Shown: one piece after another, positions 1 through 9,161 of the stretch
Numbering within the stretch: position 1 is the first letter of the stretch
Layout of the letters: each line of letters begins with the position of its first letter
Translations under genes and position numbers: made by a program
Assembly: GCF_026000435.1 (NCBI RefSeq)
Contig: NZ_AP026763.1
Span: forward strand, 3,224,001 to 3,288,000
Reading direction: 5' to 3'
Origin: Vibrio sp. STUT-A11
GTDB lineage: Bacteria; Pseudomonadota; Gammaproteobacteria; Enterobacterales; Vibrionaceae
DNA: 64,000 bases
Notes under the pieces: model-generated
Told to the model about the DNA's origin: nothing
The model's input: the letters and a program-made list of their open reading frames with translations, nothing else
Database searches by the model: none

Positions 1-992
1 TTCTCGATGATGGCTTGGCGGTCCGTTATGCCAATCCAGCAGCAGAGCTGTTGTTTTCACAAAGTGCTAAACGCATTGTCGAGCAGTCGTTATCTCAACT
101 TATCCAACATGCCTCGATGGATTTGGCCCTGCTCACTCAACCACTACAGAGTGGTCAAAGCATCACCGACAGCGATGTCACTTTCATTGTCGACGGAAAG
201 CCTTTGATGCTGGAAGTGACGGTGAGCCCGATAACCTGGGAAAAGCAGCTGATGCTATTGGTCGAAATGCGCAAGATTGACCAGCAACGCCGACTAACGC
301 AAGAACTCAACCAACACGCACAACAACAAGCAGCCAAGCTTCTTGTGCGTGGTCTGGCACATGAAATTAAAAATCCATTAGGTGGGTTGCGGGGGGCAGC
401 ACAGCTACTGGAAAAGATGTTGCCAGATCCATCCTTAACGGAATACACCCATATTATTATCGAACAAGCCGATCGCTTGAGGGCCTTAGTCGATCGCCTG
501 CTTGGCCCTCAAAAGCCAGGTAAAAAGACACAAGAAAACCTCCATCAGGTTTTGGAGAAAGTCCGCCAATTAGTCGAACTTGAGTCACAACACTCTATCA
601 CTATTGAGCGTGATTATGATCCAAGCCTGCCAGAGATTTTGATGGATGCGGACCAAATAGAGCAAGCGATGCTGAACATCGTCAGCAACGCGGCACAAAT
701 TCTTGCGTCTCAAGAACACGGAATAATCACTATTCGCACCAGAACGGTGCACCAAGCCAATATTCACGGTAAACGCTGTAAATTAGCCGCACGTATTGAG
801 ATCACCGATAACGGGCCGGGCATTCAACCTGAATTACAAGATACGCTGTTTTACCCAATGGTCAGTGGCCGAGAAGGCGGTACCGGACTCGGGCTGTCTA
901 TCTCACAGAATTTGATCGACCAGCACAACGGAAAAATCGATGTTGAGAGCTGGCCTGGCCACACCAATTTCACAATTTATTTGCCGATCTGA
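1..992 (+). CDS. glnL: Nitrogen regulation sensor histidine kinase GlnL (NtrB), 5' end outside window
   Basis: Cytoplasmic sensor kinase/phosphatase of the NtrB-NtrC system; in the family it phosphorylates NtrC under nitrogen limitation and dephosphorylates it when bound by PII. The reading frame is open to the first base, so the true start lies upstream; about 330 of the usual ~350 residues are visible. The N-terminal part is the end of a PAS domain. The phospho-acceptor motif HEIKNP follows (His about residue 116 of the visible part), then the ATPase N-box NIVSNAAQ, DNGPGI and the GGTGLGLS box. It lies 57 bp upstream of glnG on the same strand, consistent with the usual glnA-glnL-glnG order. 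An apparent TTG start at base 15 is internal. Confidence 0.96.
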   Translation, partial: LDDGLAVRYANPAAELLFSQSAKRIVEQSLSQLIQHASMDLALLTQPLQSGQSITDSDVTFIVDGKPLMLEVTVSPITWEKQLMLLVEMRKIDQQRRLTQELNQHAQQQAAKLLVRGLAHEIKNPLGGLRGAAQLLEKMLPDPSLTEYTHIIIEQADRLRALVDRLLGPQKPGKKTQENLHQVLEKVRQLVELESQHSITIERDYDPSLPEILMDADQIEQAMLNIVSNAAQILASQEHGIITIRTRTVHQANIHGKRCKLAARIEITDNGPGIQPELQDTLFYPMVSGREGGTGLGLSISQNLIDQHNGKIDVESWPGHTNFTIYLPI

Positions 993-1049
993 CCAAGTTT
1001 AGCGTTTAGCTATGGGTCAGTTTTACGGTTTTGCTGCAAGGACTAGTAG

Positions 1050-2453
1050 ATGAGTAAAGGATATGTTTGGGTCGTTGATGACGACAGTTCAATTCGCTGG
1101 GTGATGGAAAAAACCCTTTCTTCAGCCAATATTAAGTGCGAAACCTACGCTGATGGGGAAAGCGTATTAATGGCACTAGAACGCGAAGTTCCTGACGTTC
1201 TGGTTTCAGATATACGTATGCCGGGCATCGATGGCCTTGAGCTTCTCAAACAAGTTCAGCGCGACTACCCGGACTTGCCCGTCATCATTATGACCGCTCA
1301 CTCCGATCTGGACGCGGCAGTTAACGCGTATCAAAAAGGCGCATTTGAATACCTGCCAAAACCGTTTGATATTGATGAAACCCTGACTTTAGTCGAGCGC
1401 GCTATCGCTCACAGTCATGAAAATAAACGAGTGCAGATATCACCAGAAGATATCCCTGCCGAAACACCAGAAATCATCGGTGAAGCACCGGCGATGCAGG
1501 AAGTGTTTCGCGCGATCGGCCGCCTTTCCCGCTCTTCAATTTCAGTATTGATCAATGGTGAGTCAGGCACCGGTAAGGAGCTTGTGGCTCACGCGCTGCA
1601 TCGACATAGCCCTCGAGCCAGCAAACCTTTCATTGCACTTAACATGGCAGCAATCCCGAAAGACCTGATCGAATCCGAACTGTTTGGCCATGAAAAGGGC
1701 GCGTTTACCGGCGCGAACAATGTTCGCCAAGGCCGATTCGAACAAGCGAATGGCGGTACGTTATTTCTGGATGAAATCGGTGATATGCCACTGGATATCC
1801 AGACTCGTTTACTACGCGTTCTCGCTGATGGTCAGTTCTATCGTGTTGGTGGTCATTCACCGATCAGTGTTGATGTCCGTATCGTTGCGGCGACTCACCA
1901 GAACCTGGAAAGACTGGTTCATGAAGGCGATTTTCGTGAGGACTTGTTCCACCGTCTGAATGTTATACGCGTTCAAATTCCGGCACTGCGTGAACGTAAG
2001 CAAGACATAGAGAAACTGACTCAGCACTTTCTGCTGCGTGCCGCAGACGAGCTTGGCGTAGAAACCAAAACACTGCACCCATCTACGGTTGAAATTCTCA
2101 ATCGATTGGACTGGCCGGGCAACGTGCGTCAGCTAGAGAACATTTGTCGCTGGTTAACGGTGATGGCCAGTGGTAGTGAAATATTACCGAACGACTTACC
2201 TTCAGAACTGCTGCAAGAAAAGAAAACCATTGCTGACTCTACACAAGGTAGCTGGCAAGAACAATTGGCGGACTGGGCACGTCAATCACTGGCTGCAGGA
2301 GATAAAGAACTGCTTTCTTACGCATTACCAGAATTTGAACGTATTTTATTGGAGGCCGCGTTAGAGCACACTAAAGGTCACAAACAAGATGCCGCTAAAG
2401 TTCTAGGTTGGGGACGGAATACACTCACCAGAAAATTAAAGGAGCTGTACTGA
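1050..2453 (+). CDS. glnG: Nitrogen regulation response regulator GlnG (NtrC)
   Basis: Sigma-54-dependent activator of nitrogen-assimilation genes, partner of GlnL. The 467 residues match the family length. The receiver domain covers about residues 1-120 with acidic DDD at 10-12 and phospho-acceptor Asp54 in SDIRMPG. The AAA+ domain covers about 140-370 with Walker A GESGTGKE, the sigma-54 contact loop GAFTGA and Walker B FLDEIGD. A Fis-type helix-turn-helix ends the protein (KQDAAKVLGWGRNTLTRKL). The start follows an AAGGACTAGTAG ribosome site. All key residues are present, so it should be functional. Confidence 0.97.
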   Translation: MSKGYVWVVDDDSSIRWVMEKTLSSANIKCETYADGESVLMALEREVPDVLVSDIRMPGIDGLELLKQVQRDYPDLPVIIMTAHSDLDAAVNAYQKGAFEYLPKPFDIDETLTLVERAIAHSHENKRVQISPEDIPAETPEIIGEAPAMQEVFRAIGRLSRSSISVLINGESGTGKELVAHALHRHSPRASKPFIALNMAAIPKDLIESELFGHEKGAFTGANNVRQGRFEQANGGTLFLDEIGDMPLDIQTRLLRVLADGQFYRVGGHSPISVDVRIVAATHQNLERLVHEGDFREDLFHRLNVIRVQIPALRERKQDIEKLTQHFLLRAADELGVETKTLHPSTVEILNRLDWPGNVRQLENICRWLTVMASGSEILPNDLPSELLQEKKTIADSTQGSWQEQLADWARQSLAAGDKELLSYALPEFERILLEAALEHTKGHKQDAAKVLGWGRNTLTRKLKELY

Positions 2454-2542
2454 CACTTTTATTAATAATACGGCATCACTGTCACACAATATTAATAAAT
2501 ATATCAGTACAATATGGCGCACCACCCTTTTGTGATTAGACT

Positions 2543-5077
2543 ATGTCTACTGCTAAGACTCAAATTACACTGCGTACCGCTGTTCTCATCCCATTTGTGA
2601 TGATTTTTCTACTGTCTATCGGTGTAATGGTCTACGTACAAAAGCAAAACTACGAAACGGTGGTGGCCGACATCAGTGAGAGGCAACTGTCGGTTTTGAC
2701 CGAGAGTGTCCACGAGCATCTTAACGGCTTTCTCCATGAACCTTTTAGTGCCGTAACGACGCTCGCTCACAGCGTCAACCATTACAGCCTCTTCGACCCT
2801 ATTTATTCTGAACAGATTCAAACTTACCTGCTAAGCGCATTTAAAACGCTTTCTGAATCTATCCCACAACTGGATGTGCTAGCCTTTGGCTCTGAAAGTG
2901 GTGACTTCACCGGTTTTCGTCTTGAGCCCTCTGAAAAATACACTTTGATGCTTCAAAGCCAACAAACTGATGGCGCTCTGGTTATCTATGGAACCAGTCA
3001 GGCCAGTGACGATATACGTTCAGTCATTACCTCTTATGACCCACGCAACCGACCTTGGTACCAACCCGTAGCCAAAAGCCAAAGACCGATGTGGTCAGAG
3101 ATTTATAGTAACTCCGATGAACGACAAGACATCACTTTGTCAGCGATGGCGCCGGTGTATCTTAGACAAGAGTTGGCCGGAGTATTGGTCGCCGATGTCC
3201 GGCTTAATACCTTTAACAAATTTCTGCGCGAAGTCGCACAAAAGACCAAAGCCTCAGTCTTTATCATGGATCAGGAGCACCGTTTGGTTGCGCACTCAGG
3301 AGTGGGTAGTGTCATCTCTTGGGGTACACGCTTTTCAGACAAAGGACAGCGCTTATTTGCCTCAGAAAGCTCGAGCCCAATCATTCAAATCAGTGCCGAA
3401 CGCGTCCGAACATTCGACCTTTATCAAACTGATCAAACGTTTACCTTAGTCTTTGACCACAACGGACAACGTATCTTCAGTCGCCTCACACCCTATGATG
3501 ATCAGAACGGTATAAGGTGGTTTATCGGTACTTCTATCTCCGAGCAAGATTTACTCGGAATGCTGCCAAATAACCAAGAAAAAAGCTGGCTCGTTGGCAT
3601 TATTGTCAGCTTGATAGGCATTGCGATCTGCTGGGTCATTTTCAATCGTATAACAAAGCCAATCAATACCACAGCGGCAGCAGCGCTCCAGCTGGCTAAA
3701 GGCGATTGGTACAGTAGCCTGCCCAAACCAGGCTATGTGTATGAGACCACAGTGCTGGTTCAGGCATTTAATGACATGACAACAAATCTAAAGACATCAT
3801 TTACCGCCTTACGAGAGCAGTTGGTTTATGACTCACTTACGCGTTTATACAGCCGCCAAGGTTTGGTAGAAATGTGTTATCACTGCCACGGAACGCTATT
3901 TTTACTCGGTATCAACCGATTTAGGGACATCAATGATAGTGTCGGTCACCATAATGGCGATCAACTTCTGATAGACATCGCGGAAAGGCTTAAAAAACAA
4001 TTTAAGGATGATACGTTGCTGGCTAGGATAGGGGGCGACGAGTTTGCCATTTTTGTACCCAATGCACATAAAATTAATGATGTTCGGCTGATAGAGCGTC
4101 GTTTACAACAGCTGTTTGCAACTCCGTTCATCACACAAGAAGAAGCGGTCGTCATGAAAATTTCGCTTGGTATTGTGCAAACCAAGCAAGGCGAAGACAT
4201 GTCTCTATGGTTGCGCAATGCCAGTATTGCACTGAGTTACGCCAAACAGGACGCTCTCACTGGTGTTTGCCATTACAGCCCAGAACTCGCCAGTGCCTCT
4301 AAATTTCGCACTAAGATGCTGACCAAAATTCAAACCGGAGTAGAAAACCGAGAGTTCATTCCTCATTATCAACCAATCATAGACTTGGCAACTGGCAACA
4401 TCTGTGGTGCCGAAGCACTGGCGCGCTGGCAGAGTGAATCTGGCATGATTTCACCATTGGATTTTATTCCTATCGCAGAAGAAAGCGGGATGATCAAAGC
4501 GATTGGTCAACAGATTCTGTTACAAGCTTGCCGTGATACCTACATCGCCATCGAAAATAAACAGTGGCCATCAGACTTTCAATTACACGTAAATATCTCT
4601 GTTAACCAACTTTCCTGTCCGGATTTTGTCGATAGCGTCACACGTGTTTTAGCGTTAACTATGCTTCCTGCCAACAACCTGACATTGGAGATCATTGAGT
4701 CACGCATCATTGACAGCGGACCAACGACGCTGGAGAACATGACAAAACTGCGTGATATGGGCATAGGTATCGCGATAGATGACTTCGGCACTGGCTACTC
4801 GTCGTTGGGCTATTTACATACCCTACCGTTCACGTGCCTGAAAATAGATCGCACATTTATCAGTCAACTAAACCAAGAGAATCTAGAGAGTTCCGTGGTC
4901 GCAGCCGTACTTAAAATGACTGCCGGACTTAAAACCAGCGTGGTCGCAGAAGGGGTAGAAAACGCTTCTCAGGCTCAACTGCTGCATTCCATGGGTTGCC
5001 ATCAGGTGCAAGGTTTCTATTACAGCCGCCCTATGCCACTAGAAGAATGGCCAACACATTTAGTTAACATGAAGTAG
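2543..5077 (+). CDS. Membrane sensor with dCache-like, HAMP, GGDEF and EAL domains
   Basis: Probable cyclic-di-GMP enzyme of the inner membrane, 844 residues. A membrane segment at about residues 12-29 precedes a ~310-residue periplasmic sensor region of double-Cache appearance. A second membrane segment at about 350-368 is followed by HAMP, then GGDEF (about 425-590) and EAL (about 600-840). The EAL domain keeps EAL, NIS, EIIES, DDFGTGYSS, LKID, AEGVE and QGF, so phosphodiesterase activity is expected. The GGDEF signature GGDEF is intact, but the metal-site segment that usually reads DxDxFKxIND is GINRFRDIND. Cyclase activity is therefore doubtful and a GTP-sensing role is possible. No strong ribosome site is visible before the ATG. 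The ligand is unknown. Confidence 0.9.
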   Translation: MSTAKTQITLRTAVLIPFVMIFLLSIGVMVYVQKQNYETVVADISERQLSVLTESVHEHLNGFLHEPFSAVTTLAHSVNHYSLFDPIYSEQIQTYLLSAFKTLSESIPQLDVLAFGSESGDFTGFRLEPSEKYTLMLQSQQTDGALVIYGTSQASDDIRSVITSYDPRNRPWYQPVAKSQRPMWSEIYSNSDERQDITLSAMAPVYLRQELAGVLVADVRLNTFNKFLREVAQKTKASVFIMDQEHRLVAHSGVGSVISWGTRFSDKGQRLFASESSSPIIQISAERVRTFDLYQTDQTFTLVFDHNGQRIFSRLTPYDDQNGIRWFIGTSISEQDLLGMLPNNQEKSWLVGIIVSLIGIAICWVIFNRITKPINTTAAAALQLAKGDWYSSLPKPGYVYETTVLVQAFNDMTTNLKTSFTALREQLVYDSLTRLYSRQGLVEMCYHCHGTLFLLGINRFRDINDSVGHHNGDQLLIDIAERLKKQFKDDTLLARIGGDEFAIFVPNAHKINDVRLIERRLQQLFATPFITQEEAVVMKISLGIVQTKQGEDMSLWLRNASIALSYAKQDALTGVCHYSPELASASKFRTKMLTKIQTGVENREFIPHYQPIIDLATGNICGAEALARWQSESGMISPLDFIPIAEESGMIKAIGQQILLQACRDTYIAIENKQWPSDFQLHVNISVNQLSCPDFVDSVTRVLALTMLPANNLTLEIIESRIIDSGPTTLENMTKLRDMGIGIAIDDFGTGYSSLGYLHTLPFTCLKIDRTFISQLNQENLESSVVAAVLKMTAGLKTSVVAEGVENASQAQLLHSMGCHQVQGFYYSRPMPLEEWPTHLVNMK

Positions 5078-5224
5078 AAAAGAGCGATAATCGCTGATTT
5101 CCTGGTCACGCTCTACTGACAATCAACCAAACTGTTAATTATACTTAACTGCAAATCTTCCCCATGTATTGTCACAGATGATGTTTGGGCCCTGTTCCAG
5201 TTCATAACTATCCGGATCGACATA

Positions 5225-6229
5225 ATGATAACTAAGCACCTTCCTCTCACAGATTTGCACCGCCACCTAGACGGCAACATTCGCACTCAGACTATCCTAG
5301 ATCTTGGCCAACAATTTGGCATGACACTACCTGCGTACGACGTTGAATCTCTAACGCCACACGTTCAGATTGTCGAAGCGGAGCCCTCTCTTGTTGCCTT
5401 CCTTTCAAAGCTTGACTGGGGCGTAGCGGTATTGGGTGATCTAGACGCGTGTCGTCGTGTTGCGTACGAAAACGTGGAAGATGCGCTAAATGCGCAAATT
5501 GATTACGCGGAATTGCGTTTCTCGCCTTACTACATGGCGATGAAGCACAACCTGCCAGTAGCCGGCGTTGTCGAAGCGGTTGTCGATGGTGTTCAAGCAG
5601 GGATTCGTGATTTCGGTGTCAAAGCTAATCTGATTGGTATCATGAGCCGTACATTCGGTATCGATGCATGCCAGCAAGAGCTGGACGGTATTCTGAGTCA
5701 GAAAGACCATATTGTGGCGGTTGACCTTGCAGGTGACGAACTCGGTCAACCAGGTGATCGTTTTGTTTCTCACTTTAAACAAGTGCGAGACGCGGGTCTT
5801 CACGTGACTGTTCACGCTGGCGAGGCTGCTGGTGCAGAAAGTATGTGGCAAGCAATCAACACATTAGGTGCAACGCGTATCGGTCACGGTGTGAAAGCGC
5901 TTGAAGATCCAAAATTGATGGACTACCTAGCAGAAAACCGCATTGGGATTGAATCTTGCCTGACATCAAACATTCAGACCAGCACCGTTGCCTCACTGGC
6001 GAATCACCCGCTAAAACAGTTCCTTGAACATGGTGTTCTTGCATGTCTAAACACCGATGACCCAGCTGTTGAAGGTATCGAACTGCCGTACGAATACGAA
6101 GTCGCTGCTCCAGCTGCTGGTTTGAGCCAAGAACAGATTCGTCAGGCGCAAATCAATGGCCTTGAGTTGGCATTCCTGTCAGACGCAGAGAAATCTGAGC
6201 TGAAAGAGAAAGTGAAAGATCGCGTCTAA
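5225..6229 (+). CDS. add: Adenosine deaminase
   Basis: Cytoplasmic zinc enzyme converting adenosine and deoxyadenosine to inosine and deoxyinosine in purine salvage. At 334 residues it matches the E. coli enzyme (333). Metal and catalytic motifs are present in order: HRHLDG near the N terminus, HAGEAAG, the GHG segment, and NTDDP with the zinc-binding Asp near residue 277. It is a single-gene unit: a strong terminator lies 18 bp after the stop, and the upstream neighbour is unrelated. Confidence 0.97.
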   Translation: MITKHLPLTDLHRHLDGNIRTQTILDLGQQFGMTLPAYDVESLTPHVQIVEAEPSLVAFLSKLDWGVAVLGDLDACRRVAYENVEDALNAQIDYAELRFSPYYMAMKHNLPVAGVVEAVVDGVQAGIRDFGVKANLIGIMSRTFGIDACQQELDGILSQKDHIVAVDLAGDELGQPGDRFVSHFKQVRDAGLHVTVHAGEAAGAESMWQAINTLGATRIGHGVKALEDPKLMDYLAENRIGIESCLTSNIQTSTVASLANHPLKQFLEHGVLACLNTDDPAVEGIELPYEYEVAAPAAGLSQEQIRQAQINGLELAFLSDAEKSELKEKVKDRV

Positions 6230-6246
6230 TCGCAGCAACTAGAGAC

Positions 6247-6276
6247 AAAAATGCCAGCATCTGCTGGCATTTTTTA
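6247..6276 (+). terminator. Rho-independent terminator after add
   Basis: Perfect stem AATGCCAGCA / TGCTGGCATT with a two-base loop, followed by a T run and preceded by an A run. It can work in both directions. Confidence 0.9.
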
Positions 6277-6313
6277 GTCGGAATAGGTAAGTACTCAATA
6301 TCCACTCATTTGT

Positions 6314-6446
6314 GTCATTCCGAGGAGCTCTAGCGACATCAGGAATCTACCAACAACAAACTCACAGTCAAAACTAACGCCTTTAAAGCTAACACACTCG
6401 GAGAGTAGATCCTGAATCACGCTCCTTCGTCGCTATCCAGGATGAC
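6314..6446 (-). repeat. Dispersed ~133-bp intergenic repeat, copy 1
   Basis: Starts with GTCATTCC and ends with CAGGATGAC, and contains the conserved block GATCCTGAATCACGCTCCTT. The same ends and block recur at 32909-33041 and 53530-53670 (plus orientation) and 35261-35385 (minus orientation). It is non-coding and its outer arms are partly complementary. This copy lies between the add terminator and the 3' end of hemN. The side corresponding to the flanking ATGCC hairpin of the other copies is degraded. Confidence 0.75.
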
Positions 6447-6517
6447 CGAAAAATATGACTACACTATTCGTTACTAAACGTTCTGTGGCATTTTTTGTAT
6501 CCGGAATCTATCGAGTT

Positions 6518-7909
6518 TTAAATCACTCGAGAGAACTGCTGCTGACGAGCCTTCGCACGGAGGTACTTATCGAAACTCATACAGATGTTACGGATAAGCA
6601 GACGACCACGTAAAGTGACACGAATTTCGTTGTCATCCACTTCGACCAGCTCATCATTAATGAAGGTTTGTAACAGCTCCAGGTCTTCTTTGAAGTACTG
6701 ATTAAACTTAACCTTAAACTCCGACTCAATGGCTTTTTTATCCAGTTTAAAGTTACAGATCAGTTGCTTAATCACTTCACGGCGTAGTAAGTCATCCGCA
6801 TCCAGCGAGACGCCTTTCCAAAGCGCATGGCGCAGGTCATTCACCTGAGCGTAGTACTTCTTCAACTCTTTTTGGTTCTGCGCATAAGCATCACCAATCA
6901 TCGAAATCGCCGAAACGCCAAAGCCGACTAAGTCACACTCACCTTGTGTGGTATAACCCTGGAAGTTGCGATGCAGCACACCTTCTCGCTGGGCAACCGC
7001 AAGTTCATCATCGGGCTTAGCAAAGTGATCCATACCGATAAACTGGTAGCCTGCATCGGTTAACGTTGCGATAGTGTCTTGCAAAATCGCCATCTTTTCT
7101 TCGGCTTGTGGCAGGTCTTCATCTTTAATCTTACGCTGAGCGGCAAAAAGTTGCGGCATGTGAGCGTAATTGAAAACCGAGAGACGACCCGGCGACATTT
7201 CAAGCACTTGTTCCAGTGTCTTAGCAAAAGACTCTTTGGTCTGCTTCGGCAAGCCGTAGATTAAATCCAGGTTTGTCGAGCGGAAGCCCAAGTCTTTCGC
7301 ACGTGCCACCATATCAAAAATGAACGTTTCATCCTGCTCACGGTTAACCAGTTTCTGGACTTCTTTGTTAAAGTCCTGAACACCGATACTTAAGCGGTTA
7401 AAGCCTTCGCTACGCAGGTGATCCAGCATAGTAAGCTCAATTTCTCGCGGATCGACTTCGATGCTGATCTCAGCATCATCACTGAAGAAAAATTCCTGGC
7501 GAAGTAGATTCATCACACGTGTGATCTGTTTTTCAGATAGGAACGTTGGTGTACCACCACCAAAATGCAGTTGCGTTACCGTTCGGCCCGCAAGCAATGA
7601 AGCACGTTGACGAATTTCGTGCTCTAGAACATCGAGGTACTCATCGGCTTTATGCGAGTGACGAGTAATCACCTTATTACAACCACAGTAGTAGCAAAGC
7701 TTATGACAGAACGGAATGTGAACGTACAACGACAATGGACGATCAGGGTACTGAGCGCATGCCATATCATAATCAGAAATGGTAAATGCTTCATGAAACT
7801 CTAATGCTGTTGGGTATGACGTGTAGCGAGGACCGGAATAGTTGTACTTATCCAATACTGCTTGATCCCAAACGACTTGTTGTTTCGATTCAGTGTGTTG
7901 ATTCGACAT
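6518..7909 (-). CDS. hemN: Oxygen-independent coproporphyrinogen III oxidase HemN
   Basis: Radical-SAM enzyme that converts coproporphyrinogen III to protoporphyrinogen IX during anaerobic haem synthesis. The 463 residues match HemN (457 in E. coli) rather than the shorter HemW. The iron-sulphur motif CxxxCxxC appears as FCHKLCYYCGC, followed by GGGTPTFL, and the protein has the HemN C-terminal domain. Start chosen at the ATG giving MSNQHTES. The leader contains a good -10 box and two dyads, listed separately. hemB, another haem-synthesis gene, lies about 9 kb away. Confidence 0.96.
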   Translation of the reverse strand: MSNQHTESKQQVVWDQAVLDKYNYSGPRYTSYPTALEFHEAFTISDYDMACAQYPDRPLSLYVHIPFCHKLCYYCGCNKVITRHSHKADEYLDVLEHEIRQRASLLAGRTVTQLHFGGGTPTFLSEKQITRVMNLLRQEFFFSDDAEISIEVDPREIELTMLDHLRSEGFNRLSIGVQDFNKEVQKLVNREQDETFIFDMVARAKDLGFRSTNLDLIYGLPKQTKESFAKTLEQVLEMSPGRLSVFNYAHMPQLFAAQRKIKDEDLPQAEEKMAILQDTIATLTDAGYQFIGMDHFAKPDDELAVAQREGVLHRNFQGYTTQGECDLVGFGVSAISMIGDAYAQNQKELKKYYAQVNDLRHALWKGVSLDADDLLRREVIKQLICNFKLDKKAIESEFKVKFNQYFKEDLELLQTFINDELVEVDDNEIRVTLRGRLLIRNICMSFDKYLRAKARQQQFSRVI

Positions 7910-7987
7910 GGTGGTACTTTCCGTTAAATGTTAGAGTGACAAAAACCGCCACCCAATACCCAGATCTGTGTATTTTGCCACACGATA

Positions 7988-8054
7988 GTGATAACCGCGG
8001 TAATCACTTTTGGCTTTTTAATTATAAAACCAAAGAAATGTTAGCGTGATCACG
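7988..8054 (-). promoter_or_regulatory. Candidate hemN promoter with two operator-like dyads
   Basis: On the minus strand a consensus -10 box TATAAT lies at 8021-8026. The expected -35 position (about 8044-8049) has no good hexamer and is covered by the perfect palindrome CGTGATCACG (8045-8054), as expected for an activator-dependent promoter. A second dyad with arms GTGAT and ATCAC around ACCGCGGT (7988-8007) would lie just downstream of the start of transcription, about 80 bp before the hemN ATG. No standard FNR site (TTGAT-N4-ATCAA) is visible. The binding proteins are unknown. Confidence 0.4.
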
Positions 8055-8122
8055 ATAACCCCAGCAGCCATAAAGCATTACTGGGGGAAGCGAGTTCAAG
8101 CAATCAAGTGGCTTTCTGATGG

Positions 8123-8611
8123 CTAGATCATCTGAATATTAATTTGATTATTCAGTGGCTGGACGTTTTTCTTCAACAATTCGAGTTCTTTAACGATCGA
8201 CTCGGTTAAGCGACTTTCCGCTTTTTGACGAGCCAAGGTCTGTTGCATACGCTCTTTTTTGGCAAGTTGCTGGCGATCTTCACCGCGCGCCATATCTTTC
8301 ACAATATGATAAAGCTCAGAAATTGCAGGATACGTTTTGTCAAAATCGATGCGGTCTTCACCTTGAACATAGTCCATGATGCAGTAAACACGAATACTGA
8401 TTTCCGACAAATCGCACTGGCCTTGAATGCCTGCCTGACACAAGGTATGCACGTTCTCAAAAATGTTGGCGTTACGTTTATCAATCGCCAGTTTTTGATG
8501 CTTCAGCTGCAATTCCTTTTGCTTTTTCAATTGAAGCAGAAGGTAACCTGCATAAGAAGCCAGAGCAATGATGATCACCGCTCCTGCAATTGCTAATAAG
8601 GTTACGTTCAT
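8123..8611 (-). CDS. DUF2489 family membrane-anchored protein
   Basis: The 162-residue protein has an N-terminal membrane segment (about residues 5-26), then a basic linker (QLKKQKELQLKHQK) and a soluble, mostly helical cytoplasmic part. Its features, including LCQAGIQGQCDLSEISIR, match the DUF2489 family, common beside yihI in Vibrio and relatives. No enzymatic motif is visible and its function is not known. It lies 7 bp downstream of yihI and is probably cotranscribed with it and the methyltransferase. Confidence 0.8.
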   Translation of the reverse strand: MNVTLLAIAGAVIIIALASYAGYLLLQLKKQKELQLKHQKLAIDKRNANIFENVHTLCQAGIQGQCDLSEISIRVYCIMDYVQGEDRIDFDKTYPAISELYHIVKDMARGEDRQQLAKKERMQQTLARQKAESRLTESIVKELELLKKNVQPLNNQINIQMI

Positions 8612-8618
8612 CGCTTAA

Positions 8619-9161
8619 TTATCCTTTGTAGTCGTCGAAGTTGATATCATCAAAATCCGCAAGAAGATCATCGTCATTACGAGAACCTTTTGCAGCAGGA
8701 GCAGTAAAGTCATCTTCTTCTTCCGGTTCTAACAGACCGAGTTGGTCCATCAACTTCTCGATGCGATCCAGCTTCTCGTCTACGTATTTTTGTAGACCGG
8801 TACCCAGATTCTCACCCGCTTCGATACGATCCAACAACACATTCAATTGTGCATCGTTTTCCAGCATCTCTAGCTCTTGTTCTGCAGACAGACGACGCTC
8901 TTGCTTGGTCATCTTCTTCGCTGGCTCAACAATCAGAGGGATCTTCTTCTTGCTGCCTAAACGTGGGTCACGATTTTGTGCAGCGGCGCGTTGCTTCTGC
9001 TCGTTTCCTTCCGAGTTGCGGTTGCCCGTTTTCAAACCTTTGCGCTTTTTCGCACGCTTACGTAAACGGCCTTCCACGTCTGATTCAGTACGGTTACGAG
9101 TGACAATAACATCAGGTGCGCCTGTGGCACCCGGCTTTCTAGATTTTTTACTACGGCTCAT
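8619..9161 (-). CDS. yihI: Der GTPase-activating protein YihI
   Basis: Regulator of ribosome assembly; YihI stimulates GTP hydrolysis by the essential GTPase Der (EngA). The 180-residue protein shows the family layout: a very basic N-terminal half (SRSKKSRKPG and KKRKGLKTGNRN) and an acidic C-terminal half (LEPEEEDD, DDDLLADFDDINFDD). Its ATG overlaps the stop of the upstream methyltransferase gene (TAATG), so translation is probably coupled. In E. coli, yihI is also near engB, csrC and polA, in line with the context here. Confidence 0.93.
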   Translation of the reverse strand: MSRSKKSRKPGATGAPDVIVTRNRTESDVEGRLRKRAKKRKGLKTGNRNSEGNEQKQRAAAQNRDPRLGSKKKIPLIVEPAKKMTKQERRLSAEQELEMLENDAQLNVLLDRIEAGENLGTGLQKYVDEKLDRIEKLMDQLGLLEPEEEDDFTAPAAKGSRNDDDLLADFDDINFDDYKG

